A stretch of 46,063 nucleotides of DNA from Candidatus Nomurabacteria bacterium RIFCSPHIGHO2_01_FULL_41_71. GTDB lineage: Bacteria > Patescibacteriota > Minisyncoccia > Phycocordibacterales > UBA9973. The notes under the pieces were generated by a model. That model worked only from the letters and a program-made list of their open reading frames with translations. It did no database searches and was not told the DNA's origin. Each line of letters starts with the position of its first letter. Position 1 is the first letter of the stretch. Shown in pieces: positions 1-8,687 of this stretch. Location of the stretch: assembly GCA_001785355.1 (NCBI GenBank), contig MFTQ01000006.1:1-46063 (forward strand). Direction: 5' to 3'. The position numbers were made by a program, and so were the translations under genes.

Positions 1-978
1 CTCTTTGCCTGTTACCCCCAGCGATCCAAAAACATCCGCCAAGATCAGATGGTTGTCGGTCCCCCCGCCAATCATCCGAATTTTGTTTTTACGGAAAACT
101 TCCGCCATGGTTTTGGCATTTTTCAAAATCTGGAGCGCGTATTTTTTATATTTAGGCGTCATCGCTTCGCCAAAAGCGACAGCCTTAGCGGCAATAATAT
201 GCATATGCGGTCCGCCTTGAATGCCCGGGAAAATAGACTTATCGATTTTCTTTGCAATCTCTTCGTTTTCACGGGTAAGAATAATGCCTCCGCGCGGACC
301 GCGAAGCGTCTTGTGAGTGGTCGAGGTGATAATGTCGAAACCGTCATCAAAAGGATTACGAAGAGTTCCCGCCGCAATAAGTCCGGCAATATGCGCCATA
401 TCCGCCATGGTGACAGCCCCCACTTCGCGCGCAATTTCCACGAATTTTTTGTAATTTAAACTTCGAGGATAAGCGGAAAAACCGGCAATAATCAATTTAG
501 GTTTATGTTCTTTGGCCACTCTGCGCATATCTTCATAATCGATTTCCCCGGTGTCGGGATCTTTCATTTTGTATGTTACAAATTTATATATCTTGGCCGG
601 AAGGGTCATCGGGTGGCCATGGGTCAAATGTCCGCCATGCGAGAGATCCATGCCCAGCACCGTATCTCCCGGTTCAAGCAAGGCGGCATAAACCGCGAGA
701 TTCGCCGGAGCGCCGGAGTGAGCTTGAACATTTGCATATTTACATTTAAAAAGCTTACATATCCTCTCAATAGCCAATCTTTCTACTCCGTCGGTAAAAT
801 CCTGCCCTCCATAGTATCGCCTTCCCGGATAGCCCTCTGAATATTTATTGGTAAACACCGATCCGTTTGCCCTAAGAACGTCTTCCGAAACATAATTTTC
901 CGACGGAATAAGCTCCAACCCTTCGGATTGCCTTTTTTCCTCGCCCTTTATAAGTTTTTCTATCTTTTTGTCTCGCAT
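1..978 (-). CDS. glyA: Serine hydroxymethyltransferase, 3' end cut by the window edge
   Basis: PLP enzyme that interconverts serine and glycine and charges tetrahydrofolate with one-carbon units. Translating the minus strand from the ATG at 978 gives 326 open codons to the window edge; the family is about 410-420 residues, so the C-terminus is missing. Visible family signatures are the N-terminal LIPSENYVS, the [15 protein letters not shown] substrate segment, and [13 protein letters not shown], in which the PLP-binding lysine is near residue 223. A -10 box (TATTAT, 986-991 on minus) ends 7 nt before the ATG and there is no Shine-Dalgarno, so the mRNA is probably leaderless. The MBL-fold gene lies upstream on the same strand. 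Confidence 0.95.
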   Translation of the reverse strand, partial: MRDKKIEKLIKGEEKRQSEGLELIPSENYVSEDVLRANGSVFTNKYSEGYPGRRYYGGQDFTDGVERLAIERICKLFKCKYANVQAHSGAPANLAVYAALLEPGDTVLGMDLSHGGHLTHGHPMTLPAKIYKFVTYKMKDPDTGEIDYEDMRRVAKEHKPKLIIAGFSAYPRSLNYKKFVEIAREVGAVTMADMAHIAGLIAAGTLRNPFDDGFDIITSTTHKTLRGPRGGIILTRENEEIAKKIDKSIFPGIQGGPHMHIIAAKAVAFGEAMTPKYKKYALQILKNAKTMAEVFRKNKIRMIGGGTDNHLILADVFGSLGVTGKE

Positions 979-1034
979 GGTTTCGATAATAATTTAATTA
1001 TAATTATTTTTATACTAACACAAATTTGAAATTT

Positions 1035-1916
1035 TCACTTGTGGAATGAAAACTTGACATCCTGACCATCGGATTTCATAACAATAGTGCCCAGCAAATC
1101 TGTTCGAAAAATTTCCGCTCCAGCCGAAGAAAGCGCATCTAAAATCTCCGAATGCGGATGCCCATATTTGTTTTCTCTGCCATTCGAGATAAGCGCATAC
1201 ACGGGAGAAACCGCGCGAACAAACGCATCCGAAGAGGAAGTACGAGAACCATGATGTCCTACCTTTAAAATTTTACTTTCGAGTTCGGATGAAGAATAAT
1301 TTTCCAGAATTATTTTCTCTGTCTTAATAGTAGAATCTCCGGCAAGTATTATACTGGTGTCTCCATAATCAAGGCGAGCCACTATCGAGCCGTCATTAGC
1401 CGTCCAGCTTGAAACATTCCTGTCGGGAAACAAGATGTCCAAAATCGCTCCGCCGCCGAGATGCAACCTCATCCCGCGTTCGGCTAAAATCATCGGTATA
1501 TTTTTATTTTTTATTTCTTCCCTTAAATTCTGATATGATTTCGAATCATTCAGAGTTCCGGACTCTAAAAACTTCCCCACTTTATAAACAGAAAGAACGT
1601 CCAAAAACCCGCCTATGTGATCTTGATCCGGGTTGGTTATAATGGCGACATCCAAACTCCTGTCAAATGGCGACATTGCCCGAGAGAGAGGACTTAAAAC
1701 TTTTCTTGGCGGACCGGCATCTATCAGGATTTGCGTGCCTGTTGGAGATTCTATAAAAAGCGCGTCGCCTTGACCGACATCAAGCATAACGAAGGTCAAG
1801 CGGGGATGAGAATATTGCCAATCGAGATAAAAGACAAAAACAGCGAAAAAGGAAAGAGAAACAACCAAAACCGCCAAACCGTATTTTTTGCTATGCCGTT
1901 TAATTTTCTCAAACAT
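1035..1916 (-). CDS. ComEC-type metallo-beta-lactamase-fold protein, membrane anchored
   Basis: 293 residues from the ATG at 1916. A longer frame reaches 1982 but would add 22 atypical residues overlapping the divergent sod gene. One N-terminal transmembrane segment (about residues 13-31) precedes an MBL fold like the C-terminal domain of ComEC: FVMLDVGQGDALFI, LIDAG, LAGDS and KVGHHGS. The usual TH-x-D-x-DH motif reads TNPDQDHIGG (residues 94-103), so the first ligand histidine is Asn95. The ComEC channel part is a separate gene at 2590-4071 beyond sod, so this is probably the detached nuclease-like domain of a split ComEC; this is an inference. A TATACT box (1928-1933 on minus) would give a leader of about 5 nt. 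Confidence 0.85.
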   Translation of the reverse strand: MFEKIKRHSKKYGLAVLVVSLSFFAVFVFYLDWQYSHPRLTFVMLDVGQGDALFIESPTGTQILIDAGPPRKVLSPLSRAMSPFDRSLDVAIITNPDQDHIGGFLDVLSVYKVGKFLESGTLNDSKSYQNLREEIKNKNIPMILAERGMRLHLGGGAILDILFPDRNVSSWTANDGSIVARLDYGDTSIILAGDSTIKTEKIILENYSSSELESKILKVGHHGSRTSSSDAFVRAVSPVYALISNGRENKYGHPHSEILDALSSAGAEIFRTDLLGTIVMKSDGQDVKFSFHK

Positions 1917-1918
1917 GA

Positions 1919-1924
1919 TATAAT
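1919..1924 (+). promoter_or_regulatory. -10 box of sod
   Basis: Consensus TATAAT ends 8 nt before the ATG at 1933. No clear -35 is seen. It is one of many -10 boxes in this window placed for leaderless transcription. Confidence 0.55.
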
Positions 1925-1932
1925 GCAAGTAT

Positions 1933-2538
1933 ATGCAAAAATTTAAAGAAAAGAAATTTGAGATAAAAGAACTGAAAGGCATCTCTGTAAAAAATATTGA
2001 GGAGCATTTGAAACTCTATGCTGGATATGTGAAAAATACGAATCTTATTTTGGAGAAAATTCCCGAATACGAGGGTTACGCGAAGGAAGATATCTTTGCC
2101 CCCTATGTCGTGAGTGAAATTCAGCGTAGATTCAGTTTTGAATTTAACGGTATGAGAAATCACGAATACTATTTCAAATCCTTGGAAGGAGGAGCAAAAA
2201 AATTATCCGACAATTCGAAATTAAGAAAAAAAATAAAAGAACAGCTGGGTTCTTTTGACATCTGGCTTTCTACCTTTAAAAATTTAGCCATGATACGTGG
2301 AATAGGTTGGGCGGTCTTGGGTTGGGATAAAAAAACCGAGCAATTAGTTCATATATGGATAGACGAACAGCATTTAGGGCAATTAAACGGAGTGGAATGG
2401 ATACTGGGCATTGATATGTGGGAGCATGCTTATATCTATGACTATCCGACCTCGGAGAAAAAAAAATATGTGGAAGCATTTTTTGAGAATCTCAACTGGG
2501 AAGTTATAGAAAAAAACTTCGCGGAAGCTATCTCTTAA
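1933..2538 (+). CDS. sod: Superoxide dismutase, Fe/Mn family
   Basis: 201 residues. Converts superoxide to oxygen and hydrogen peroxide. The four predicted metal ligands are His25 (helix EEHLKLYAGYV), His77 (NGMRNHEYY), Asp161 and His165 (GIDMWEHAYIYDYP). The C-terminal domain is clear, through YVEAFFENLNWEVIEKNF. Residues that tune the metal look Mn-type: Gly at the position four before His77, and Gly159 two residues before the ligand Asp. The metal call is an inference. The gene stands alone on the plus strand between the MBL gene and comEC (both minus) and ends just before a perfect palindrome. A tolerance role fits brief exposure to oxygen. Confidence 0.92.
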   Translation: MQKFKEKKFEIKELKGISVKNIEEHLKLYAGYVKNTNLILEKIPEYEGYAKEDIFAPYVVSEIQRRFSFEFNGMRNHEYYFKSLEGGAKKLSDNSKLRKKIKEQLGSFDIWLSTFKNLAMIRGIGWAVLGWDKKTEQLVHIWIDEQHLGQLNGVEWILGIDMWEHAYIYDYPTSEKKKYVEAFFENLNWEVIEKNFAEAIS

Positions 2539-2548
2539 AATCTACGAA

Positions 2549-2598
2549 ATTCATTAGTCCTTAATAACCACGGTCGTGGTTATTAAGGACTAATGAAT
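2549..2598. repeat. Perfect 24-bp inverted repeat between sod and comEC
   Basis: Arms 2549-2572 and 2575-2598 are perfectly complementary with a 2-nt centre (GT). The inner part is TTAATAACCACG and its complement. It lies between two convergent genes and contains the last three sense codons and the stop of comEC. No T-tract follows on either strand, so it is not a canonical intrinsic terminator. It could be a bidirectional terminator, a stabilising 3' hairpin, or a palindromic mobile repeat like those elsewhere in the window. Confidence 0.8.
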
Positions 2599-4071
2599 AT
2601 TATATAAGATAAAAAAATTTTTGATAGCCATACCGAAAAGTTTATAAATAAAATAAATGTAAATTACAAATACAAAAATCAAAGGGAAATCGGGGATGAT
2701 GAGCGAAGCAAAAGGAACATTGGCTAAAAAATCAACAATTCCAAGCTCATAATGTAAAATAAGATAAGAAAGAAACCCTGTAGGCACAGCCAGAAAGTAA
2801 TGAATGATTCCCAAAACTCCCGTCAGAAAACCAAAAAGCATGGTCATGGGAATAAAAGGCAGGACGAGCAAGTTGGCCGGTAGGGCGACTAGCGACAAAT
2901 TGCCCATTTTATAGAGAATAAAAGGTAAAACGAAAATATAGACGGCAAAGGTCACCGATGTGATGTCGCGCAATTTGCCTATCTTTGGTACCCATAAAAA
3001 ATATTTTTCTATTCGGGGAGCGAAAAAGATCACCGCCACGGTGGCAAAAAAAGAAAGCTGGAAGGAAACATCATGGACGAGCACGAGGGGATTCCAAGCG
3101 ATCATGATAACCCCGACCAAGATCAAAGCCCGACCGACATCGTAATTGCGCCCGGTGGAACGAGCAATGAGCGCCAAAACCGCCATGGTCCCGGCCCGTA
3201 CCGCCGTGGATTGCCCACCCGCCATGACTACAAAAAGAAAAATACCCAATACCCCGGCGGCGAATGCCCAATTCAAAGGCAAAAAAGAGAAAACTTTCAT
3301 TATCCATTCGGCCACGATGGTGACGTTGTAGCCGGAGAGAGCCACGATGTGGATAGTACCCGTATTTATAAAACCTTGTCTCATCTCCTCGCTGAAAGCA
3401 GCCCTTTCTCCCAGAATAAGCCCGCCTAAAAGAAGGCTCTCTGGGCTCCGGACCGCAGAATTTATTTTTTCCAGAAATTTATTCTTAACGGCAAAAAGAG
3501 CTCTTTTTATTTTATTGCCATGTCCGCCGGAAACGATTTTTGCATCTCCAAAATTTATGGTATAAAAAATTCCGTCCTTACGTAAATAATTCACATAGTC
3601 AAAGATTTTATCCTGATCGGTTTCAAAGTTTTTCGGTTTCCCCAGTTTTCCAGAAAAATCGATTAGATCACCATACCTGAAACTGCCTTCAAAGTCAGTG
3701 GTAAAAAGAATTTTCGTCTTTTTGCCCAGAAGCTCTGTCTCAATGGTAAATTTTTGATTATTTTCGCGAATGTCCGGCTCATCGACAATTATTCCGGAAA
3801 AGAATATTTTATGATTTACTTGTGATTCAAAAACAAGCGGTGGAGGCGTATCGTTTGAATGAAATCTTAAAATTCCTAATGAAAAAGCAAGAACAAAAAC
3901 GCAAAATATTATCCCCCATTTTTTTCTTGATATAAGAGTAAAAAATAAAATGAGAAAAAAGCTGACAATCCCGATTAAAACAGCCAAATAAAAATTCACA
4001 AAAACAAGGGATCGCAAAAGCACTCCGAAAACAAAACCAAAGCATGCTGTATAGAAAATCCTATCTTGCAT
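2590..4071 (-). CDS. comEC: ComEC/Rec2 DNA-uptake channel, lacking the MBL domain
   Basis: 493 residues. Inner-membrane channel that brings single-stranded DNA into the cytoplasm during natural transformation. It shows two or three N-terminal transmembrane helices, a DUF4131-like soluble segment (about 80-180), and the ComEC competence domain: LLGGLILGERAAFSEEMRQGFINTGTIHIVALSGYNVT followed by about eight helices. Typical full ComEC is about 700-800 residues with a C-terminal MBL domain; here the protein stops after the channel and the MBL part is a separate gene at 1035-1916. The ATG at 4071 directly abuts the rnhA stop, so it is the last gene of recJ-rnhA-comEC. Its stop codon lies in the right arm of a palindrome. 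Confidence 0.92.
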   Translation of the reverse strand: MQDRIFYTACFGFVFGVLLRSLVFVNFYLAVLIGIVSFFLILFFTLISRKKWGIIFCVFVLAFSLGILRFHSNDTPPPLVFESQVNHKIFFSGIIVDEPDIRENNQKFTIETELLGKKTKILFTTDFEGSFRYGDLIDFSGKLGKPKNFETDQDKIFDYVNYLRKDGIFYTINFGDAKIVSGGHGNKIKRALFAVKNKFLEKINSAVRSPESLLLGGLILGERAAFSEEMRQGFINTGTIHIVALSGYNVTIVAEWIMKVFSFLPLNWAFAAGVLGIFLFVVMAGGQSTAVRAGTMAVLALIARSTGRNYDVGRALILVGVIMIAWNPLVLVHDVSFQLSFFATVAVIFFAPRIEKYFLWVPKIGKLRDITSVTFAVYIFVLPFILYKMGNLSLVALPANLLVLPFIPMTMLFGFLTGVLGIIHYFLAVPTGFLSYLILHYELGIVDFLANVPFASLIIPDFPLIFVFVIYIYFIYKLFGMAIKNFFILYNIH

Positions 4072-4542
4072 TTAGTTATTTTTAAGCTCTACCGGATTGC
4101 CTTCCGCGAAACTTACGGCGATCTCGTCCGCTCTTTCGTTCCATTTATCGCCGTTGTGACCTTCCACATGCGTCCATTTGGGTTTTAACTCTTGAGTCAG
4201 TTCATGAAGTTCTTCCCAAAGTTCGCGATTAAGCACCGGTTTTTTCGCGGCATTGCGCCAATTATTTCTTTGCCAATTTTTTATCCATTCGGTAATACCC
4301 AAGATCACATACTTGGAGTCAGACACAATTTCCACCTGATGGTTTGTGTCAAAGTGTCTCTTTGACAGGTATTTGAGGGCTTCTATCGGCGCAGTTAATT
4401 CCATTTGATTGTTGGTGGCATGGGGTAAAAATCCTCCAATCTCAAAAATTTTATCCTTTATAAAAAAAATGGCAGCCCATCCGGCTCTCCCCGGATTCCC
4501 CTTAGCCGCCCCGTCAGTGTAAATTGTAATTTTATTATTCAC
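4072..4542 (-). CDS. rnhA: Ribonuclease HI
   Basis: 156 residues, the normal length. Degrades RNA in RNA-DNA hybrids. The catalytic carboxylates are all present: Asp10 (YTDGAAKGNPG), Glu48 (MELTAPIEAL), Asp75 (SDSKYV) and Asp139 (NERADEIA), with the active-site histidine in VEGHNGDKWNERAD. The start is GTG at 4542, overlapping the recJ TGA by four bases (GTGA), which suggests translational coupling. Confidence 0.96.
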   Translation of the reverse strand: MNNKITIYTDGAAKGNPGRAGWAAIFFIKDKIFEIGGFLPHATNNQMELTAPIEALKYLSKRHFDTNHQVEIVSDSKYVILGITEWIKNWQRNNWRNAAKKPVLNRELWEELHELTQELKPKWTHVEGHNGDKWNERADEIAVSFAEGNPVELKNN

Positions 4543-6188
4543 AAAATATCTTCAATTCTTAATCTTAACTCTTCTCTCCCCCTGAATCTAGACAGATCAA
4601 AGGTCGCCAGCAAATTCACATTTATGCCTTCGACTGGGATTTTCTTGAAAGAATCTTGATTAGAAAAAAAGGAAACAGCTTTAGTCTTATTTCCGTTTCC
4701 GCCTGAGAAAATAATTTCCAGATGTTCGCCCGAGCCGTTTTTGCCGAATTTTTTAATATTTTCCACTTTCACGTTTTCAAAAAGAAAAATCGGTTTCGGA
4801 TTACCGAATCCAAAGGGGGCCAGCTTCTCTATCTCCCGCCAGTTTTTCATATTTACCGCGCTTAAATCCAATTTAGCTTCATGGATTACTTCATCTTTCG
4901 CTTTCTCTCGCTTTACTTTATCAAAAGAAAAAGAAAGAGCTTCTTCTAAAAAATAAATTTTTTCATTGTGGACGGTGAATCCTCCCGCAAGCTCATGCCC
5001 GCCAAAATCAATGAAGGATTCTTTCGTTTCGGTCATAAGTTCCATGACCGACACAGACCCATCGCTTCGGCAAGAACCCCGAATAGAATTATTTTCGTCC
5101 CTGCCCCAAACAAAAACAGGCTTTTGATACTCGTCGGAGATTTTTCCCGCCACAAGTCCGAGGACCCCTACACGCCACTTTGGATTGCCCATTACTATCA
5201 CTTCCTTGTGCGCGAGAGTAGAAAGTTTTTTATTTGCTTCGCGCATAATTCCCGTTACAATAGTTTTTCTTTCATCATTTATTTTCGATAAATAATCCGC
5301 CAGGATCCCGGCTTGCGTCTCGTCGCTTGTGGCAAGAAGCTCGTAAGCCCGCATCGGATCATCCATACGAGAAGCGGCATTAAGTTTTGGAATTATCATG
5401 AATCCTATATCATCTTCGGATAAATATCGTTGATCCAAGTTTATTTTGCTGAAAAGTTTCTGCAAACCCGGACGCGGAGATTTTTTCAAAACTTTCATAC
5501 CGAAATACGCCAAAGCCCTATTCTCGCCCAAAAGAGGAACCATGTCGGAAAGCGTCGCCAGGCCTGCCATATCTAGCATCCATTTTTCCGAACCTTCTTT
5601 TATTTTATAAAATTCGCCATATTTCTTCAGAAAAGCCTGCGTGAATTTAAAAACCACACCTGCGCCACATAACATTTTTTCGGGATATTTGTCAGTCTTT
5701 GGATTTAGAATTGCATAAGCTCTGGGTAAGACCTCTGGTGGAATATGATGATCGGTAATAATCACATCAATGCCGTCCACTTCCGCCTGCGCCACCTCAG
5801 AGACTGCCGTAACACCAAGGTCTATGGTGATAAGAAGTTTAACTCCCGACTCGGCAAATTGTTTTATGGCTTCTAAATTGAGTCCATATCCTTCCGAATT
5901 TCTTTGCGGAATATAAACTTCATAGTTTTTATAACTTATTTTCTTTAATAAATCAGTTAAAATCACTGCCCCCGGTATACCATCACAATCATAATCCGCA
6001 TAAATAATTATTTTTTCTTTATTTTCAATCACTTCAAAAAGTCTCACGCAAGCGCGCTCCATGTCTTTCATCAAAAATGGATCATGAAAATCCCGCTCGT
6101 AATCGGGATTTAAAAAAAATTCCACTTGTTCTTCTCCTTTTATTCCTCTCTTTTCAAGTAATTTGGAAAGTAGCTCCGAATTCGCCAT
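4539..6188 (-). CDS. recJ: Single-stranded-DNA-specific exonuclease RecJ
   Basis: 549 residues from ATG 6188; the longer frame would need a TTG at 6209. A 5'-3' ssDNA exonuclease of the DHH family, used in repair and recombination. DHH motif I is DYDCDG (about residues 65-70), followed by TIDLG and TDHH (146-148). DHHA1 follows, with GSCRSDGSVSVMELM and FGGHELAGGFTV, and then an OB-fold end. A TAAAAT box (6196-6201 on minus) ends 7 nt before the ATG. First gene of recJ-rnhA-comEC; it diverges from the HIT gene with only 29 bp between starts. Confidence 0.95.
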   Translation of the reverse strand: MANSELLSKLLEKRGIKGEEQVEFFLNPDYERDFHDPFLMKDMERACVRLFEVIENKEKIIIYADYDCDGIPGAVILTDLLKKISYKNYEVYIPQRNSEGYGLNLEAIKQFAESGVKLLITIDLGVTAVSEVAQAEVDGIDVIITDHHIPPEVLPRAYAILNPKTDKYPEKMLCGAGVVFKFTQAFLKKYGEFYKIKEGSEKWMLDMAGLATLSDMVPLLGENRALAYFGMKVLKKSPRPGLQKLFSKINLDQRYLSEDDIGFMIIPKLNAASRMDDPMRAYELLATSDETQAGILADYLSKINDERKTIVTGIMREANKKLSTLAHKEVIVMGNPKWRVGVLGLVAGKISDEYQKPVFVWGRDENNSIRGSCRSDGSVSVMELMTETKESFIDFGGHELAGGFTVHNEKIYFLEEALSFSFDKVKREKAKDEVIHEAKLDLSAVNMKNWREIEKLAPFGFGNPKPIFLFENVKVENIKKFGKNGSGEHLEIIFSGGNGNKTKAVSFFSNQDSFKKIPVEGINVNLLATFDLSRFRGREELRLRIEDIL

Positions 6189-6217
6189 AAACTTGATTTT
6201 ATCATACAATATAGGGT

Positions 6218-6634
6218 ATGGATAACAATTGCATTTTTTGCAAAATTGTAAGGGGTGAGATTCCGTCCGCTAAAATTTACGAGGACGATAAGACTTTGGC
6301 CTTTTTAGATATTGTGCCGGTGAACATAGGACACGCCTTAGTAATTCCAAAAGAACATTTTAAGGATATTCATGAAGTGCCGGAAGATCTGGTGGGTCAT
6401 ATGATGAAGATAGTCAAAAAAGTGAGTTCAGCCCTGCGAACATCTCTCCCCTGCGACGGAGTGAATGTAAATATGAACAACGAGGGCGCGGCGGGCCAAG
6501 TAGTTTTCCACGCGCACATTCACGTGATCCCGAGACACGCGGGCGACGGCTTTGAGCTCTGGCACGGAAAAAGAAAATACCAAGAAAACGAAATGCAAAA
6601 AGTCTCAAGGAAGGTCAGTTTGGCTATCGCTTAA
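6218..6634 (+). CDS. HIT family nucleotide hydrolase
   Basis: 138 residues. HIT proteins hydrolyse nucleoside phosphoramidates or dinucleoside polyphosphates. The histidine triad is FHAHIHVIPR (about 97-106), with central His acting as nucleophile. Cys5 and Cys8 (CIFCKIV) form the usual N-terminal zinc half-site. The start is fixed by MDNNCIFCKI. A TACAAT box (6205-6210) ends 7 nt before the ATG. Exact substrate cannot be read from sequence. Confidence 0.93.
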   Translation: MDNNCIFCKIVRGEIPSAKIYEDDKTLAFLDIVPVNIGHALVIPKEHFKDIHEVPEDLVGHMMKIVKKVSSALRTSLPCDGVNVNMNNEGAAGQVVFHAHIHVIPRHAGDGFELWHGKRKYQENEMQKVSRKVSLAIA

Positions 6635-6651
6635 AATTATTGTACTGAACT

Positions 6652-6663
6652 ACGCTATAGCGT
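6652..6663. terminator. Small palindrome between convergent HIT and pgk genes
   Basis: ACGCTATAGCGT is self-complementary, flanked at a distance by AATTAT/ATAATT. It is the only hairpin between two convergent genes, so it may end transcription from both sides, but it lacks a clear T-tract. Confidence 0.3.
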
Positions 6664-6682
6664 GATAATTTACAATATTACT

Positions 6683-7891
6683 TCATTGCATAAGCGGGAC
6701 GAGCGCTGGGAGAGTTTTACCGGCTAAAAATTCTAGGGTCGCGCCAGCAGCCAAACTGACATGAGAGTATGATTCCAAATTGCCGAATTCTCCCGCCGCA
6801 TCTACGGTATCACCACCAGCGATAACCGTCCGGCCCCGGACATCTTTCATGGCGGAAAGCACGGACCTGGTACCTTCTTTGAGATTGTCATCCTCAAATT
6901 TTCCCATTGGCCCGGCCAAGAGAACGGTTTTCGATTTTTTTATAAAATCGGAGAAAATATTTTGTGTCTTAGGACCGATATCAAGCGTCATCCATCCATC
7001 CGGCACTTCTTCTTTGTTTATATCTACAATCCTCGTAACGATACCGTCCGATATCACCATATCGGAGGGCAATACTATTTTTTCTTTATATTTCTCCAGA
7101 ATTTCTTTCGCGTAAAGAACCCAATCTTTTTTCTCTCGCTTTTTCTCATCTACAAACACATCTTCTATAAATGAACTTCCCATTATTCTTCCTTCCGCTT
7201 TCAAAAAAACGTTGGCGAGCGCTCCTCCAACCAGAATATTGTCAACCAGGGGCAATAAATTATTAATCGAGTCTATTTTGTCGGATATTTTCGCTCCTCC
7301 GGTCACGAAAGTAAAAGGCTTCTCCGGATTCTCTAAAAGATTTGAAAGAGAATCCACTTCCTTCTTCAAATAAAATCCGGCAACCGCCGGCAAATGTCGT
7401 TCTATACCAGTGGTCGAAGAGTGCTCCCGATGCGCCTGAGGAAAACCGTCAAAAACTATTATATCCTTCCCTTCACAAAGCTTCTTGGCGAATTCATCGT
7501 CATCCGCTATCTCTTCTTTATAAAATCTGACATTCTCAAGCATCAGAATATCTCCACCTTGCATTTTTTTAATTTTTTCTAAAACTAGAGGTCCTATGCA
7601 GTCGTCTGCTTTTGCGACCGGAGCGTCGAGCAATTCCGAGAGCCTTCTAGCATGAGGAGCGGTCCGCAAACTCTCGACCACTTGCCCGTCCGGACGCTTG
7701 ACATAAGTAAGGATCACCACCTTGCAGTTTTTTTGCAAAAGATACTGGAGAGTCGGAAGGGTGGCTCTGATCCGGAGATCATCGGAAACCTCAAGCACGC
7801 CGTTTACTTCCTTGACGCCTATATCATAAGGAGCGCGGTAAAGCACCGTTTTGTTTTTTAAATCTATATCTTCAATAGTCCGTAGGTTCAT
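6683..7891 (-). CDS. pgk: Phosphoglycerate kinase, divergent N-domain active site
   Basis: 402 residues. Glycolytic transfer of phosphate from 1,3-bisphosphoglycerate to ADP. Recognisable motifs are MLENVRFYKEE, GFPQAHREHSST, VTGGAKISDKI, ILVGGALANVF, GPMGKFEDD, AGGDTVDAAGEFG and the LEFLAGK end. Substrate-binding motifs differ from the family: the usual R-x-D-x-N-x-P reads RAPYDIG (Asp to Pro, Asn to Asp), the S-H-L-G-R-P loop reads YVKRPDG, and STGGGASLEF reads SLAAGATLEF. It overlaps tpiA by four bases. Identity as a PGK homologue is firm; normal kinetics are not assured. Confidence 0.93.
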   Translation of the reverse strand: MNLRTIEDIDLKNKTVLYRAPYDIGVKEVNGVLEVSDDLRIRATLPTLQYLLQKNCKVVILTYVKRPDGQVVESLRTAPHARRLSELLDAPVAKADDCIGPLVLEKIKKMQGGDILMLENVRFYKEEIADDDEFAKKLCEGKDIIVFDGFPQAHREHSSTTGIERHLPAVAGFYLKKEVDSLSNLLENPEKPFTFVTGGAKISDKIDSINNLLPLVDNILVGGALANVFLKAEGRIMGSSFIEDVFVDEKKREKKDWVLYAKEILEKYKEKIVLPSDMVISDGIVTRIVDINKEEVPDGWMTLDIGPKTQNIFSDFIKKSKTVLLAGPMGKFEDDNLKEGTRSVLSAMKDVRGRTVIAGGDTVDAAGEFGNLESYSHVSLAAGATLEFLAGKTLPALVPLMQ

Positions 7892-8649
7892 ATTTTTTCG
7901 GCAATTTTAACAATTTCCGCAAATTTTTTCGCGTCCAAACTGGCGCGACCGGAAAGTAAGCCGTCCACTCCTCCATTTTTCAAAAAATCTGCCGCGTCTT
8001 TTTCATTGGCCGAGCCGCCGTAAATAATCCTGACGTTGTTCGCGGATTCCGGAGAATAGAGATCCGAAATCACTTTCTTTACAAAGACAGCCATTTCCCT
8101 GGAATCCGCCGAGGTGGCATCTCTTCGGCCGGGAGTGGAAGAAATAGCCCAAACTGGTTCATAGGCTACGATTATCTTTGAGATTAGATTTTTACCAATG
8201 CCGTTAAAACATTCTCTGATCTGCGTCTTAACGACATTGAAATATTCATGGCTTTCATCTCTTTTCTCCTCCCCCACGCATAAAATCGGCCGAAGCGAAG
8301 CGGAAAGCGCAGATTTTAATTTTTTATTTATATCGCTGTTTTGTTCTCCGAGTGTTCGCCTCTCCGAATGACCTAAAATAACATATCTCGCTCCGAGCTC
8401 GTAGAGCATCTCCGCGGAAACCTCTCCGGTAAAAGCCCCCACCTCTCCCGGAAACGCATCTTGGGCGCCTAAAGATATTTTTTTTGATAACTTTTTCAAT
8501 CTATCCAGATAAATAAAGGGCGGGCAAATGATTACTTCTGTTTTTTTTATTTTAGAAACATTTCCGGCTACGGAATTAAACAATTTTTCCGCTTCTCTCG
8601 CGGTAAGCGGGTTCATTTTCCAGTTGCCGATGATGATTCTTTTTAACAC
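7888..8649 (-). CDS. tpiA: Triosephosphate isomerase
   Basis: 253 residues. Interconverts dihydroxyacetone phosphate and glyceraldehyde 3-phosphate. Catalytic elements are present: NWKMN (Asn/Lys), GHSERR (His electrophile), AYEPVWAI (Glu base) and YGGSAN phosphate binding. The mobile loop 6 after AYEPVWAI reads SSTPGRRDATSADS where most enzymes have GTGKTATPEQA, so the lid is longer and different. The start is GTG at 8649, 7 nt after a TATAAT box (8657-8662 on minus). First gene of tpiA-pgk. Confidence 0.95.
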   Translation of the reverse strand: MLKRIIIGNWKMNPLTAREAEKLFNSVAGNVSKIKKTEVIICPPFIYLDRLKKLSKKISLGAQDAFPGEVGAFTGEVSAEMLYELGARYVILGHSERRTLGEQNSDINKKLKSALSASLRPILCVGEEKRDESHEYFNVVKTQIRECFNGIGKNLISKIIVAYEPVWAISSTPGRRDATSADSREMAVFVKKVISDLYSPESANNVRIIYGGSANEKDAADFLKNGGVDGLLSGRASLDAKKFAEIVKIAEKI

Positions 8650-8687
8650 ATGGCGAATTATAACATAATGCGTTAAAATATTCTCAT

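Noticed and set aside
505-840. Plus-strand open frames opposite glyA
   Set aside because: They are antisense shadows; the minus strand encodes clear SHMT motifs throughout.
4539-6209. TTG start for recJ giving seven extra residues
   Set aside because: The ATG at 6188 has a better-placed -10 box and starts where the RecJ-like sequence begins.
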